From positions 1-21,530 of the forward strand of contig JAVBQU010000162.1 of the NCBI GenBank assembly GCA_031548675.1: 21,530 nt of DNA. Reading direction: 5' to 3'. Below are positions 14,121 through 21,530 of this stretch, one piece after another; position 1 is the stretch's first letter, and each line of letters begins with the position of its first letter. Below the pieces are notes generated by a model. It saw only the letters and a list, made by a program, of their open reading frames with translations. It made no database searches and was not told where the DNA came from. A program made the translations under genes and the position numbers. The stretch comes from JAVBQU01 sp031548675. Its GTDB lineage: Bacteria > Bacteroidota > Bacteroidia > Bacteroidales > P3.

Positions 14121-16556
14121 ATGAGATACAAATTAATTACATTTTTCAGCCTTGCATTGATAAATCTTACAGCTTTCTCTCAAAGTTCTCAGCCATTGCG
14201 GATCTGGTTCGACCGTCCTGCTGCTATTTGGGAGGAAACATTACCTTTAGGTAACGGACGAATCGGGGCTATGCCCGATGGCGGCATAAAAACAGAAAAG
14301 ATGGTACTGAACGATATTACGCTTTGGTCGGGGAGTGCTTATGATGCTAACAATACCGAAGCAGCCCAATATCTGCCGCAGATACGAAAATTCCTTTTAG
14401 AAGACAAAAATGATTCTGCACAAAACCTGATGTATAGGACTTTTGCCTGCAAAGGAAAACGGTCAGAGGGCAATCAAGGTTCCATTGCTCCTTTCGGAAC
14501 TTACCAAATATTTGCCAACCTTACTATTGAGGATTTGAATATTAATGCTAAAACAGACAGCATAGGACAGAATTATCGCCGCGAATTATCGTTAGATAAC
14601 GCCATGGTTTCTACTCAGTACTTTTGCAACGGGATACATTACACCAAAGAATATTTTACCGATTTTGCCAATGATGTTTTAATTATCAAAATAAAAAGTG
14701 ATAAAAAGAACAGCCTCAATTTCAGGATTGCACTTAGCCGACCCGAACGGGCAAAGGTGGAAACTACCGCTAATAGTATTCGGTTGTACGGACAAATGTA
14801 TGATGGGCTGGATAGTACGAAAGGCATGCTATTTGAATCTTGTTTAAAAATTAAAAACAGCGGGGGAACGGTTTCAGCAGAAAGTCAAAGTCTGTTTGTG
14901 AAGGGTGCTCACGAAATTATCCTATATGTTACTTATGGAACTAATTTTCGTGAGTCCGATTTCCCAAAATCCTTATATGGGAAATTAGCCAAAGCACAAT
15001 CGCAAAACTATGCCAAACTCAAAACCAATCATATTTCAGAGTATCAAAAGTTATTCAACCGTACTCATTTGGAATTATCAGGAGGAAACAAAGATTATCT
15101 GCCTACAGATGAACGTTTGGTTGCTTTTTCGAAAAATCCAGAACAAGACCCTGCATTTATTCCTTTGTATTTTCAATTTGGACGGTATTTACTAATCGGC
15201 AGTTCCCGTCCGGGCTTGCTTCCGCCTAACTTGCAAGGTTTATGGTCAAATACCATACAAACACCTTGGAATGGAGATTATCATTTGAATATCAATGTTC
15301 AAATGAATCATTGGGCTGCCGAAGTAGCCAATCTGCCCGAACTGCACCTACCTTTGATAGATTTGACCAAAAGTTTAGTAGAACCCGGGAAAGAAACTGC
15401 TAAAGTATTTTACAATGCAGGCGGCTGGGTTGCCCACATGAAAACCAACATCTGGGGTTTTACCGCTCCGGGCGAAAATCCTTCATGGGGAGCTACCAAC
15501 ACGGGAGGAGGATGGCTGTGCCAGCACCTGTGGGAACATTACCGTTTTCAACCTGATGCAGATTATTTGAAAGAAATTTATCCGGTACTTAAGGGAGCTT
15601 CACAATTTTTCTTGGATATGCTCATGCCGGAACCTACCCATAATTGGCTGGTTACAGCCCCATCTAGTTCGCCCGAAAATGGATTTATCATGCCCGGAAC
15701 CAATAAAGGCGTAAATATTTGCATGGGACCTACTATGGATAATCAAATTGTGAGGGAATTATTTACAAATATGATAGATGCAGCCCAACTTTTGCATCAG
15801 GATTCTGCTTTATGCCGCCAATTGCAAGAGACTATCAAACGTTTGCCTCCAAATCAAATAGGAAAGTACGGGCAATTGATGGAATGGCTCGAGGATTATG
15901 ATGAAACCGAACCCCAGCACCGGCATGTTTCGCATCTCTACGGTTTATATCCGGGTTGGGAAATTACGCCAGCTACTACTCCCGAATTAGTGCAAGCTGC
16001 ACGGATTACCTTAGATCGCAGAGGAGATGGAGGCACAGGCTGGTCAAGAGCATGGAAAATCAATTTCTGGGCACGCCTAGGTGATGGCGACAGGGCTTTT
16101 AAACTTTTACAGCAGCTTTTATCGCCAAGCAAAGTAAAAAGTAGTGATTATAAGAATTATGGGGGAACTTATCCTAACTTATTCTGTGCTCATCCGCCAT
16201 TTCAGATTGACGGCAACTTTGGAGGCTGTTCAGGCATTGCCGAAATGTTGATTCAGAGCCATGCTGGATATATTGCGTTATTGCCTGCCTTGCCGGAGGG
16301 ATGGAAAGATGGTTCTTTTAAAGGACTGCGGGCAAGAGGCGGATTTACCGTAAATTTGCAATGGAAAAACTCACGCCCTACAGAAGCATTTATATATTCT
16401 GTGTTGGGAGAAAATTGCATTATACATTGTTCGGATAATAAAACTATTTCTATCAAAGATGATTCGGCAGGTAAAGTAACATTTACCCGAAACAATGCTA
16501 ATGAAATAACTTTTCCTACGATTGCCGGAAAGACCTATCGGATTACATTTGAATAA
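14121..16556 (+). CDS. Secreted alpha-L-fucosidase, GH95
   Basis: An 811-residue glycoside hydrolase family 95 enzyme, which removes alpha-1,2-linked L-fucose (some members act on L-galactose) with inversion. A signal peptide (1-20) ends LTAFS before Q21. An N-terminal beta domain (about 25-290) leads into an (alpha/alpha)6 barrel with YHLNINVQMNHW (387-398); N390 and N392 match the asparagines that activate water in bifidobacterial AfcA. PSSSPENGF (515-523) has E519 as likely acid, and PFQIDGNFGGCSGIAEML (693-710) has D697 as the likely base-side residue. A C-terminal beta domain follows. An upstream in-frame ATG at 14085 would overlap the RAYT gene and spoil the signal peptide, so 14121 is preferred. 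It opens the uronic-acid/fucose enzyme block. Confidence 0.92.
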   Translation: MRYKLITFFSLALINLTAFSQSSQPLRIWFDRPAAIWEETLPLGNGRIGAMPDGGIKTEKMVLNDITLWSGSAYDANNTEAAQYLPQIRKFLLEDKNDSAQNLMYRTFACKGKRSEGNQGSIAPFGTYQIFANLTIEDLNINAKTDSIGQNYRRELSLDNAMVSTQYFCNGIHYTKEYFTDFANDVLIIKIKSDKKNSLNFRIALSRPERAKVETTANSIRLYGQMYDGLDSTKGMLFESCLKIKNSGGTVSAESQSLFVKGAHEIILYVTYGTNFRESDFPKSLYGKLAKAQSQNYAKLKTNHISEYQKLFNRTHLELSGGNKDYLPTDERLVAFSKNPEQDPAFIPLYFQFGRYLLIGSSRPGLLPPNLQGLWSNTIQTPWNGDYHLNINVQMNHWAAEVANLPELHLPLIDLTKSLVEPGKETAKVFYNAGGWVAHMKTNIWGFTAPGENPSWGATNTGGGWLCQHLWEHYRFQPDADYLKEIYPVLKGASQFFLDMLMPEPTHNWLVTAPSSSPENGFIMPGTNKGVNICMGPTMDNQIVRELFTNMIDAAQLLHQDSALCRQLQETIKRLPPNQIGKYGQLMEWLEDYDETEPQHRHVSHLYGLYPGWEITPATTPELVQAARITLDRRGDGGTGWSRAWKINFWARLGDGDRAFKLLQQLLSPSKVKSSDYKNYGGTYPNLFCAHPPFQIDGNFGGCSGIAEMLIQSHAGYIALLPALPEGWKDGSFKGLRARGGFTVNLQWKNSRPTEAFIYSVLGENCIIHCSDNKTISIKDDSAGKVTFTRNNANEITFPTIAGKTYRITFE

Positions 16557-16580
16557 ATACATGAACATTATACTAATTAT

Positions 16581-16594
16581 AAAACCTGTGAGGT
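16581..16594. repeat. Half copy of the intergenic palindrome
   Basis: aaaacctgtgaggt repeats the right arm of the 1878-1908 element, but no matching left arm precedes it. It lies in the 83-base gap between the GH95 and frameshifted DUF2264 genes. Fourteen matching bases make chance unlikely; it is probably a decayed copy. Confidence 0.6.
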
Positions 16595-16639
16595 AGTCAG
16601 AATAAAATGACACTAGATTAGCTTTAAATAATATACAGT

Positions 16640-17877
16640 ATGAAAAAAAATTACATTCTTCTTATATCTCTAGTGGTATTTGTAAATAGCTCTCTATTTG
16701 CAACCAAACTCAAAAAAGAACAAGTTGTTTCCGATCGTCAATATTGGGCAGATTTGTTGTATAAAATATCATATCCTGTGGTTCATAATTTAGCAGATGG
16801 AACGTTGAAAAAAACATGCCATTGGAATTAGCCCCCGACTATGGACTCAATGGACCTAGGGTTACTTATCTGGAAGCTGTAGGTCGTACAATGGCAGGAA
16901 TAGCTCCATGGCTGGCATTGCCTGACGATGACACTAAGGAAGGTGCAATGCGGAAACAACTCCGTGAAGAATTATTGAAAGGTCTTGCCAATGCTGTAGA
17001 TCCGTCTAATCCAGATTATCTTAATTTCCGCACAGAATACCAACCCATTGTTGATGCGGCATATGTGGCTCACGCTTTTTTGAGAGCACCCAAACAATTG
17101 TGGGAACCATTGGATAATGTAACTAAAGAGCGTTTTATAAAAGAATTTCAAGCATTGAGAGACAGGAAACCGTCATACAACAATTGGTTGGTTTTTTCAG
17201 GAATTACAGAGGCTTTTCTGCTTAAAATCGGTGTGGATTCAGACCCTTTCCGTATTGATATGGCTTTTCGTAAACTAAAGGAATGGTATGTAGGAGATGG
17301 CTGGTATAAAGATGGAGAGAGTTTTGCATTAGATTATTACAACTCTTATGTAATGCACCCCATGATGGTGGATATGCTGGCAGTAATGCTGGAGAAGAAA
17401 AGAGTATCTCAACAAGACTATGATTTGGCATTGAGGAGAATGATTCGTTATGCCGAATTGCAAGAGCGGCTTATTTCTCCCGAAGGTACTTATCCTGTTA
17501 TCGGGCGTTCAATTACATACCGCACTGCTGTTTTTCAGGCATTGGGGCAGGTAGCTTTAATGGAAAAACTTCCTGAAGATGTTTCTCCTGCCCAAGTGCG
17601 TTGTGCTTTAACTAAGGTAATGCAAAATATGTTTGATGCTCAGGGTACTTTTGACAGTAATGGCTGGCTCCAATTAGGATTTGTCGGGCATCAGCCTAAG
17701 GTTGCAGATTATTATACCTCTACGGGGAGTTTGTATATATGTACAACAGGGTTTCTTCCGCTTGGGCTGCCTGCAGAAAATCCCTTTTGGTCTGCTCCTG
17801 CGGCTGAATGGACATCAAAAAAGGCATGGGAAGGAAAGCTCTTTCCTAAAGATTATGAGGAATCAATCATGAAATAA
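16640..17877 (+). pseudogene. DUF2264 protein, frameshifted (copy 1)
   Basis: Two overlapping frames together give a DUF2264 protein. Frame one begins at 16640 with a signal peptide (MKKNYILLISLVVF...LFA) and the mature start TKLKKEQVVSDRQYWADLLY, then stops at 16831 (63 residues). Frame two is open from 16816 to 17877 (353 residues) and holds the rest of the domain. The break falls in an A7 run (16808-16814); one more A would read LKKNMPLELAP and yield 412 residues, exactly the length of the intact paralogue at 19228-20466. The two are about 60% identical by eye and both end SIMK. No other stop interrupts either frame, so the lesion is recent, a sequencing error, or corrected at expression. 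DUF2264 proteins are predicted (alpha/alpha)-barrel enzymes acting on uronic-acid glycans; I recall some being placed in CAZy family GH154 but cannot confirm it. Confidence 0.8.
16808..16814 (+). other. A7 homopolymer at the DUF2264 frameshift
   Basis: Seven A residues follow TTG and precede CATG. Zero-frame reading ends in KKTCHWN and a stop. An eighth A, or re-reading one base, restores the frame that matches the paralogue. Confidence 0.85.
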
Positions 17878-17969
17878 ATTCATTGATTTATTTTTATCAT
17901 AGATGATTTCTTAACAGTTTTTATTTTATTAATTTCTTAGATATTCTTCTTATTAAAAAACGATACAAC

Positions 17970-19208
17970 ATGAATATAAAATCCATTACATTACTTGTAT
18001 TATTGACAGGACTTACTTTTGCAGCTTTTTCTCAGAATAAAGAACAAGCGTTCGTAAATGAGAACTTAAAATTTGCAGAACAGCAAACCCAAAGTATGAT
18101 TAATTCGATGGGAGGGAACTTTGCCGGAAAATATCCCCGCAGCTTTAATCACAAAGGGGAATTAACCACCACTGATGGTAATGATTGGACGGATGGTTTT
18201 TTTCCGGGAACTCTTTGGTATTTATATGAACTCTCCGGCGATACGGCATGGAAAAACTATGCACAGGAATGGACGAATCCTTTAGAGTCTGGAAAATATA
18301 ACACATCTCATCACGACATTGGTTTTTTAATGTATTGCAGTTTTGGCAATGGCTACCGTTTATCGCCAAACGAAAAATATAAAGCAATTCTAATTCAAAG
18401 TGCCGAATCGGCATTAAAACGTTTTAATCCTAAAGTGGGAAGTATCCAATCGTGGAATTACGGAAAGGCATGGGATGGTGTTACCGAATGGCATTTTCCT
18501 GTTATTATCGACAATATGATGAACTTGGAATTATTATTCTGGGCATCAAAAACAACAGGCGATCCACGTTTCAGAAATATTGCCATCACTCATGCCAATA
18601 CTACGCTGAAAAATCATATCCGTCCCGATTTTAGCACCTATCATGTGGTGGATTATGATACTGCAACCGGAGCCGTAAAAGACAGGGCTACCTGTCAGGG
18701 TTACAGCGATAATTCCACTTGGGCTCGCGGGCAGGCGTGGGCAATATATGGATTTACAATGACCTATCGCGAGACCCAAGACCCAGCGTACCTTAACGTG
18801 GCTAAAAAATTAGCTGATTGGTATCTGCATAATCCAAACCTGCCTGCGGATAAAATTCCTTATTGGGATTTTAATGCCGGACAAGACGGCTATACACCGG
18901 AAAATAAATCGAAAGCTTTAACGGTTACTGAAAAATACAGGGATGCATCCGCAGCGGCTATTGTATGCTCTGCTTTATTCGAATTGAGCGAACTCTCTAA
19001 AGATAAAACCTATCGAAAAGCAGCTATCGAAATACTGCATAATTTAGCTTCGCCGGCATATCGTGCCGCTTTAGGTAAAAACGGTAATTTCTTATTGATG
19101 CACTGTGTTGGAAGTATTCCACATGGAGGAGAAGTAGATGTGCCGATAGTTTATGCCGATTATTACTTTATGGAGGCTTTGCAACGTTACAAAAAAAGTA
19201 TGAAATAA
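17970..19208 (+). CDS. Unsaturated glucuronyl hydrolase, GH88
   Basis: A 412-residue GH88 enzyme. The family hydrates the vinyl-ether bond of the 4,5-unsaturated uronic acid left at the non-reducing end by polysaccharide lyases, releasing the modified uronate. A signal peptide (about 1-21) ends FAAFS before Q22, so it acts in the periplasm or outside. The (alpha/alpha)6 barrel shows NDWTDGFFPGTLWYLYE (71-87), SHHDIGFLMY (113-122, D116), IIDNMMNLELLFWA (179-192, D181) and STWARGQAWAIYGF. D116 and D181 match the two catalytic aspartates of the Bacillus enzyme (D88, D149). Length and motifs are complete. It lies 92 bases after the broken DUF2264 gene and 19 before the intact one. No lyase that would make its substrate is in the window. 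Confidence 0.92.
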   Translation: MNIKSITLLVLLTGLTFAAFSQNKEQAFVNENLKFAEQQTQSMINSMGGNFAGKYPRSFNHKGELTTTDGNDWTDGFFPGTLWYLYELSGDTAWKNYAQEWTNPLESGKYNTSHHDIGFLMYCSFGNGYRLSPNEKYKAILIQSAESALKRFNPKVGSIQSWNYGKAWDGVTEWHFPVIIDNMMNLELLFWASKTTGDPRFRNIAITHANTTLKNHIRPDFSTYHVVDYDTATGAVKDRATCQGYSDNSTWARGQAWAIYGFTMTYRETQDPAYLNVAKKLADWYLHNPNLPADKIPYWDFNAGQDGYTPENKSKALTVTEKYRDASAAAIVCSALFELSELSKDKTYRKAAIEILHNLASPAYRAALGKNGNFLLMHCVGSIPHGGEVDVPIVYADYYFMEALQRYKKSMK

Positions 19209-19227
19209 ATATGACGGATTATATATT

Positions 19228-20466
19228 ATGAAACTAAAAATTATCTTATCAGCCATTATTATACTTGTATATACATCTGTATTTGCAACCAAGCCAAAGA
19301 AAGAACAAGTTGTTTCCGACCGGCAGTATTGGGCAGATTTATTATATAAGATTTCTGAGCCTGTACTTAGCAGTATGAGTAAAGGAGAATTGGTAAAAAA
19401 TATGCAGGTTGAGCTTTCTCCTTCGTGGGATGGACGAAATCAGCAGGTGATTTACATGGAAGCTTTCGGCAGGCTGATGGCGGGTTTAGCCCCGTGGCTT
19501 GCTTTGCCCGATGATGATACACCCGAAGGTAAACAACGTAAGCAATTGCGAGAATGGGCATTGAAAAGTTATGCCAATGCAGTAGACCCTGATAGTCCCG
19601 ATTGTTTGCTATGGAAAGGCGAAAATCAGATTCTATGTGATGCGTCCTATATAGCCCAAAGTTTTATCCGGGCGCCCAAAGCACTTTGGGAACCATTGGA
19701 CGATGTAACTAAAAAACGATATATAGAAAATTTTAAAGAATTGAAACGAGTAAAACCGGCTTATAATAATTGGCTATTGTTTCGTGCAATGATAGAAACT
19801 TTTCTGGTTTCAATAGGAGAAGAATACGATGCGTTTGCTCTTGAGCTTAGTTTACGAAAAGTGAATGAATGGTATTTAGGCGATGGATGGTATTCTGATG
19901 GACAGGAATATTCTTTGGATTACTATAACGCTTATGTGATGCATCCGATGTATGTAGAGATTTTAGAGACCCTTAAAGCTAAATCCAATATAAATACTCC
20001 TATTTCGTTCGACTTGGCTCTTCGCCGGATGCAGCGATATAATGTTTTAATAGAAAGATTGATTTCTCCAGAAGCGGCTTATCCCGCTATGGGGCGCTCT
20101 ATGACTTACCGCTTGGGTGCATTTCAAACCCTATCGCTAGCGGCTTGGAAATACGGATTGCCTTCTTCGCTTACCAACGGTCAGGTAAGAAACGCTTTGA
20201 CTTCTGTAATGAAACGAATGTTTGCGAATCCTGACAATTTCAATAAAGCAGGTTTCCTGCAATTGGGCTTTGTGGGACATCAGCCGGATATTGCTGATTA
20301 TTACACCAACAATGGAAGTTTGTATCTTACTTCTTTGGGATTTCTAGCTTTGGGCTTGCCCGCAAATCATCCGTTTTGGACAGACCCAGCCCAAGAATGG
20401 ACATCGCAAAAAGCATGGAACGGAAAACCATTCCCGCGAGATTACCATGAATCTATTATGAAATAA
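19228..20466 (+). CDS. DUF2264 domain protein (copy 2, intact)
   Basis: A 412-residue exported protein. The signal peptide (1-20) ends SVFA before TKPKK. The mature N-terminus (21-43) is nearly identical in residues to copy 1. Further conserved blocks are APWLALPDDDT (88-98), YNNWLLF (179-185), LGDGWYSDGQEYSLDYYNAY (217-236) with VMHPM (237-241) next, RLISPEAAYPAMGRSMTYR (277-295) and LQLGFVGHQPDIADYYTNNG (344-363). The last three are rich in Asp, Tyr, His and Arg and probably line the active cleft of an (alpha/alpha)-barrel. DUF2264 genes are frequent in Bacteroidota uronate loci. The reaction is not known to me with certainty; glycoside hydrolysis at a uronic-acid linkage is the best inference from the GH88 neighbour 19 bases upstream. 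The gene is last in the run; recN has its own promoter. Confidence 0.85.
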   Translation: MKLKIILSAIIILVYTSVFATKPKKEQVVSDRQYWADLLYKISEPVLSSMSKGELVKNMQVELSPSWDGRNQQVIYMEAFGRLMAGLAPWLALPDDDTPEGKQRKQLREWALKSYANAVDPDSPDCLLWKGENQILCDASYIAQSFIRAPKALWEPLDDVTKKRYIENFKELKRVKPAYNNWLLFRAMIETFLVSIGEEYDAFALELSLRKVNEWYLGDGWYSDGQEYSLDYYNAYVMHPMYVEILETLKAKSNINTPISFDLALRRMQRYNVLIERLISPEAAYPAMGRSMTYRLGAFQTLSLAAWKYGLPSSLTNGQVRNALTSVMKRMFANPDNFNKAGFLQLGFVGHQPDIADYYTNNGSLYLTSLGFLALGLPANHPFWTDPAQEWTSQKAWNGKPFPRDYHESIMK

Positions 20467-20545
20467 TGAATAAATTTCTAATCATTAGATAGAGAATAGA
20501 AACTTTATCTTACTGGTTTCATTTTCAGTATACTAGGGAATAAGA

Positions 20546-20577
20546 TTTTGACACCCAAAACTTTTGGCGTAAATTTG
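20546..20577 (+). promoter_or_regulatory. recN promoter with palindrome in the spacer
   Basis: TTTTG (20546-20550), a 19-base spacer and TAAATTTG (20570-20577) fit the Bacteroidota consensus exactly. The spacer holds a 13-base palindrome, ccaaaacttttgg (20555-20567), a candidate operator. Transcription should begin near 20584, about 12 bases before the ATG. Confidence 0.78.
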
Positions 20578-20595
20578 CACACAGAAAGCTTTGCT

Positions 20596-21530
20596 ATGAT
20601 CCAAAACTTAAAGATAGAAAACTACGCTTTAATCAGGGAGTTAAATCTCAATTTTTCGTCAGGATTGACGGTTATTACAGGTGAAACCGGAGCGGGAAAA
20701 TCTATCATGCTGGGAGCCTTGTCGTTGATTTTGGGTCAGCGTGCCGATACTGCCGTTTTATTAGATAAAGAAAAGAAATGTATTGTAGAAGGCACATTTC
20801 ATATCGCTCCGTTGAATCTTCAATCCTTTTTCGAGGAAAATGATTTGGATTACGATACCCAGACCGTACTCCGCAGGGAAATTATTCCCGGAGGCAAATC
20901 GCGGGCTTTTGTAAACGATACTCCCGTAAGCTTAGATATTTTAAAGTATTTAGGCGAAAAATTAGTAGATATACATTCACAGCATAAAACCCTAACCATC
21001 AACGAATCTTCTTTTCAGATGGAAGTTGTGAATACATTTATCAAACATCCGGCTTTTCTTTCCGAATATCAGGATATTTTTAAATCGTATCAGAAAACAA
21101 AGCAGAATCTTGAAACTTTGGTTTCACAAGAACAGCAATTGAAAGCTGATGCCGATTATATTCAATTCCTATTTGATGAATTGCATGAGGTAAAGCTGAT
21201 TGAAAATGAGCAGGAAACGCTTACACAGGAATTAGAACTCCTCAATCATGCGGAGTTTATTAAAACCCATCTTTTTCAGGCAACACAGTTGATTGATAAC
21301 AGCGAAGCATCCATACTCTTACAATTAGGCGAAGTAAAAAATCTGATAGCCAAAACAGCGGCTGTTCATCCTCGATTTGCAGAAATATCCAACCGCTGCC
21401 AAGAGGCATATATCGAACTTAAAGATATTCATACCGAACTGGCTCGTATGGAAGATGAAGTTCAGGTAAATGCCGAACAGCAAGCCATTTATAATCAACG
21501 TTTGGATTTGATTTATAAATTGCAGCATAA
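20596..21530 (+). CDS. recN: DNA repair ATPase RecN (3' end cut by window)
   Basis: The reading frame from ATG 20596 is open to the window edge: 311 full codons of a protein usually about 550 residues. RecN is an SMC-like ATPase that acts in double-strand break repair. The start MIQNLKIENYALI and the Walker A motif GETGAGKS (29-36) are typical, followed by ALSLILGQRAD. Further family marks are EIIPGGKSRAFVND (about 96-109) and LVDIHSQH (about 125-132), the Q-loop region. From about 150 the sequence is rich in Glu, Gln, Leu and Lys, fitting the start of the antiparallel coiled coil. Walker B, the signature motif and the returning coil lie beyond the window. The start is fixed by the conserved N-terminus and by the promoter just upstream. 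Confidence 0.93.
   Translation, partial: MIQNLKIENYALIRELNLNFSSGLTVITGETGAGKSIMLGALSLILGQRADTAVLLDKEKKCIVEGTFHIAPLNLQSFFEENDLDYDTQTVLRREIIPGGKSRAFVNDTPVSLDILKYLGEKLVDIHSQHKTLTINESSFQMEVVNTFIKHPAFLSEYQDIFKSYQKTKQNLETLVSQEQQLKADADYIQFLFDELHEVKLIENEQETLTQELELLNHAEFIKTHLFQATQLIDNSEASILLQLGEVKNLIAKTAAVHPRFAEISNRCQEAYIELKDIHTELARMEDEVQVNAEQQAIYNQRLDLIYKLQH

Noticed and set aside
16701..16780. Recent gene conversion between the two DUF2264 genes at the 5' end
   Set aside because: The encoded residues are nearly identical, but many codons differ at third positions. Constraint on the protein explains this better than a recent copy event.
16805..16816. Programmed -1 ribosomal frameshift at the A7 run
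   Set aside because: The zero-frame codons (TTG AAA AAA ACA) do not give a proper X XXY YYZ heptamer: the slip would pair tRNA-Lys with GAA. I see no obvious downstream pseudoknot. Error, mutation or polymerase slippage is more likely.
16816..17877. Independent 353-residue gene
   Set aside because: It lacks the signal peptide and N-terminal block of its family, and the upstream frame supplies both. It is the 3' part of one broken gene.
20477..20489. Terminator after the intact DUF2264 gene
   Set aside because: Only a 6-base AT-rich inverted repeat (tctaat/attaga) with no T run; too weak to call.

Overview
The window looks like a chromosomal segment of a Bacteroidota bacterium, probably order Bacteroidales. 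The signs are AT-rich DNA, Bacteroidota-type promoters (TTTG, about 20 nt, then TAnnTTTG), signal peptides cleaved before glutamine, families such as DUF6089 and DUF6427, and abundant secreted glycoside hydrolases. I cannot name the species. No rRNA, tRNA, CRISPR array or complete insertion sequence is visible.

Layout, left: bases 1-7688 are all on the minus strand. In transcription order they hold a DUF6089-like outer-membrane protein, a DUF6427-like membrane protein and a GH29 alpha-L-fucosidase (one compact operon); then a CorA magnesium transporter; a class I aminotransferase (AspC-like); a heptose-7-phosphate kinase (RfaE1/HldE kinase half); and a RadC/JAB protein with an unusual C-terminal tail. 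Two copies of a palindrome built on gacctcacaggttt lie between these genes, and a half copy lies near 16.58 kb.

Layout, right: from 7910 everything is on the plus strand. An outer-membrane beta-barrel protein and a type I glutamine synthetase each have a recognisable promoter element and a clear intrinsic terminator. Then comes a tight run of eight co-directional genes: RhuM-Fic/Doc protein, GT-C-type glycosyltransferase, CrcB fluoride channel, REP-associated tyrosine transposase (RAYT), GH95 alpha-L-fucosidase, a frameshifted DUF2264 gene, a GH88 unsaturated glucuronyl hydrolase and an intact DUF2264 paralogue. The window ends in the 5' part of recN, which has its own strong promoter.

How the genes work together: the GH95-DUF2264-GH88-DUF2264 block, with the GH29 enzyme on the other strand, reads as a small set of exported enzymes for a glycan carrying alpha-L-fucose and uronic acid. 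There is no SusC/SusD pair, polysaccharide lyase or regulator here, so the set depends on genes elsewhere. The most notable features are (i) the RAYT gene, which carries two copies of a palindrome in frame, exactly 60 bp apart, inside the loop after its HUH motif; (ii) the first DUF2264 gene, broken by one missing A in an A7 run, where adding the base gives exactly the 412-residue length of its paralogue; and (iii) the RadC protein with a C-terminal helical tail resembling that of Rpn/PD-(D/E)XK transposon proteins.
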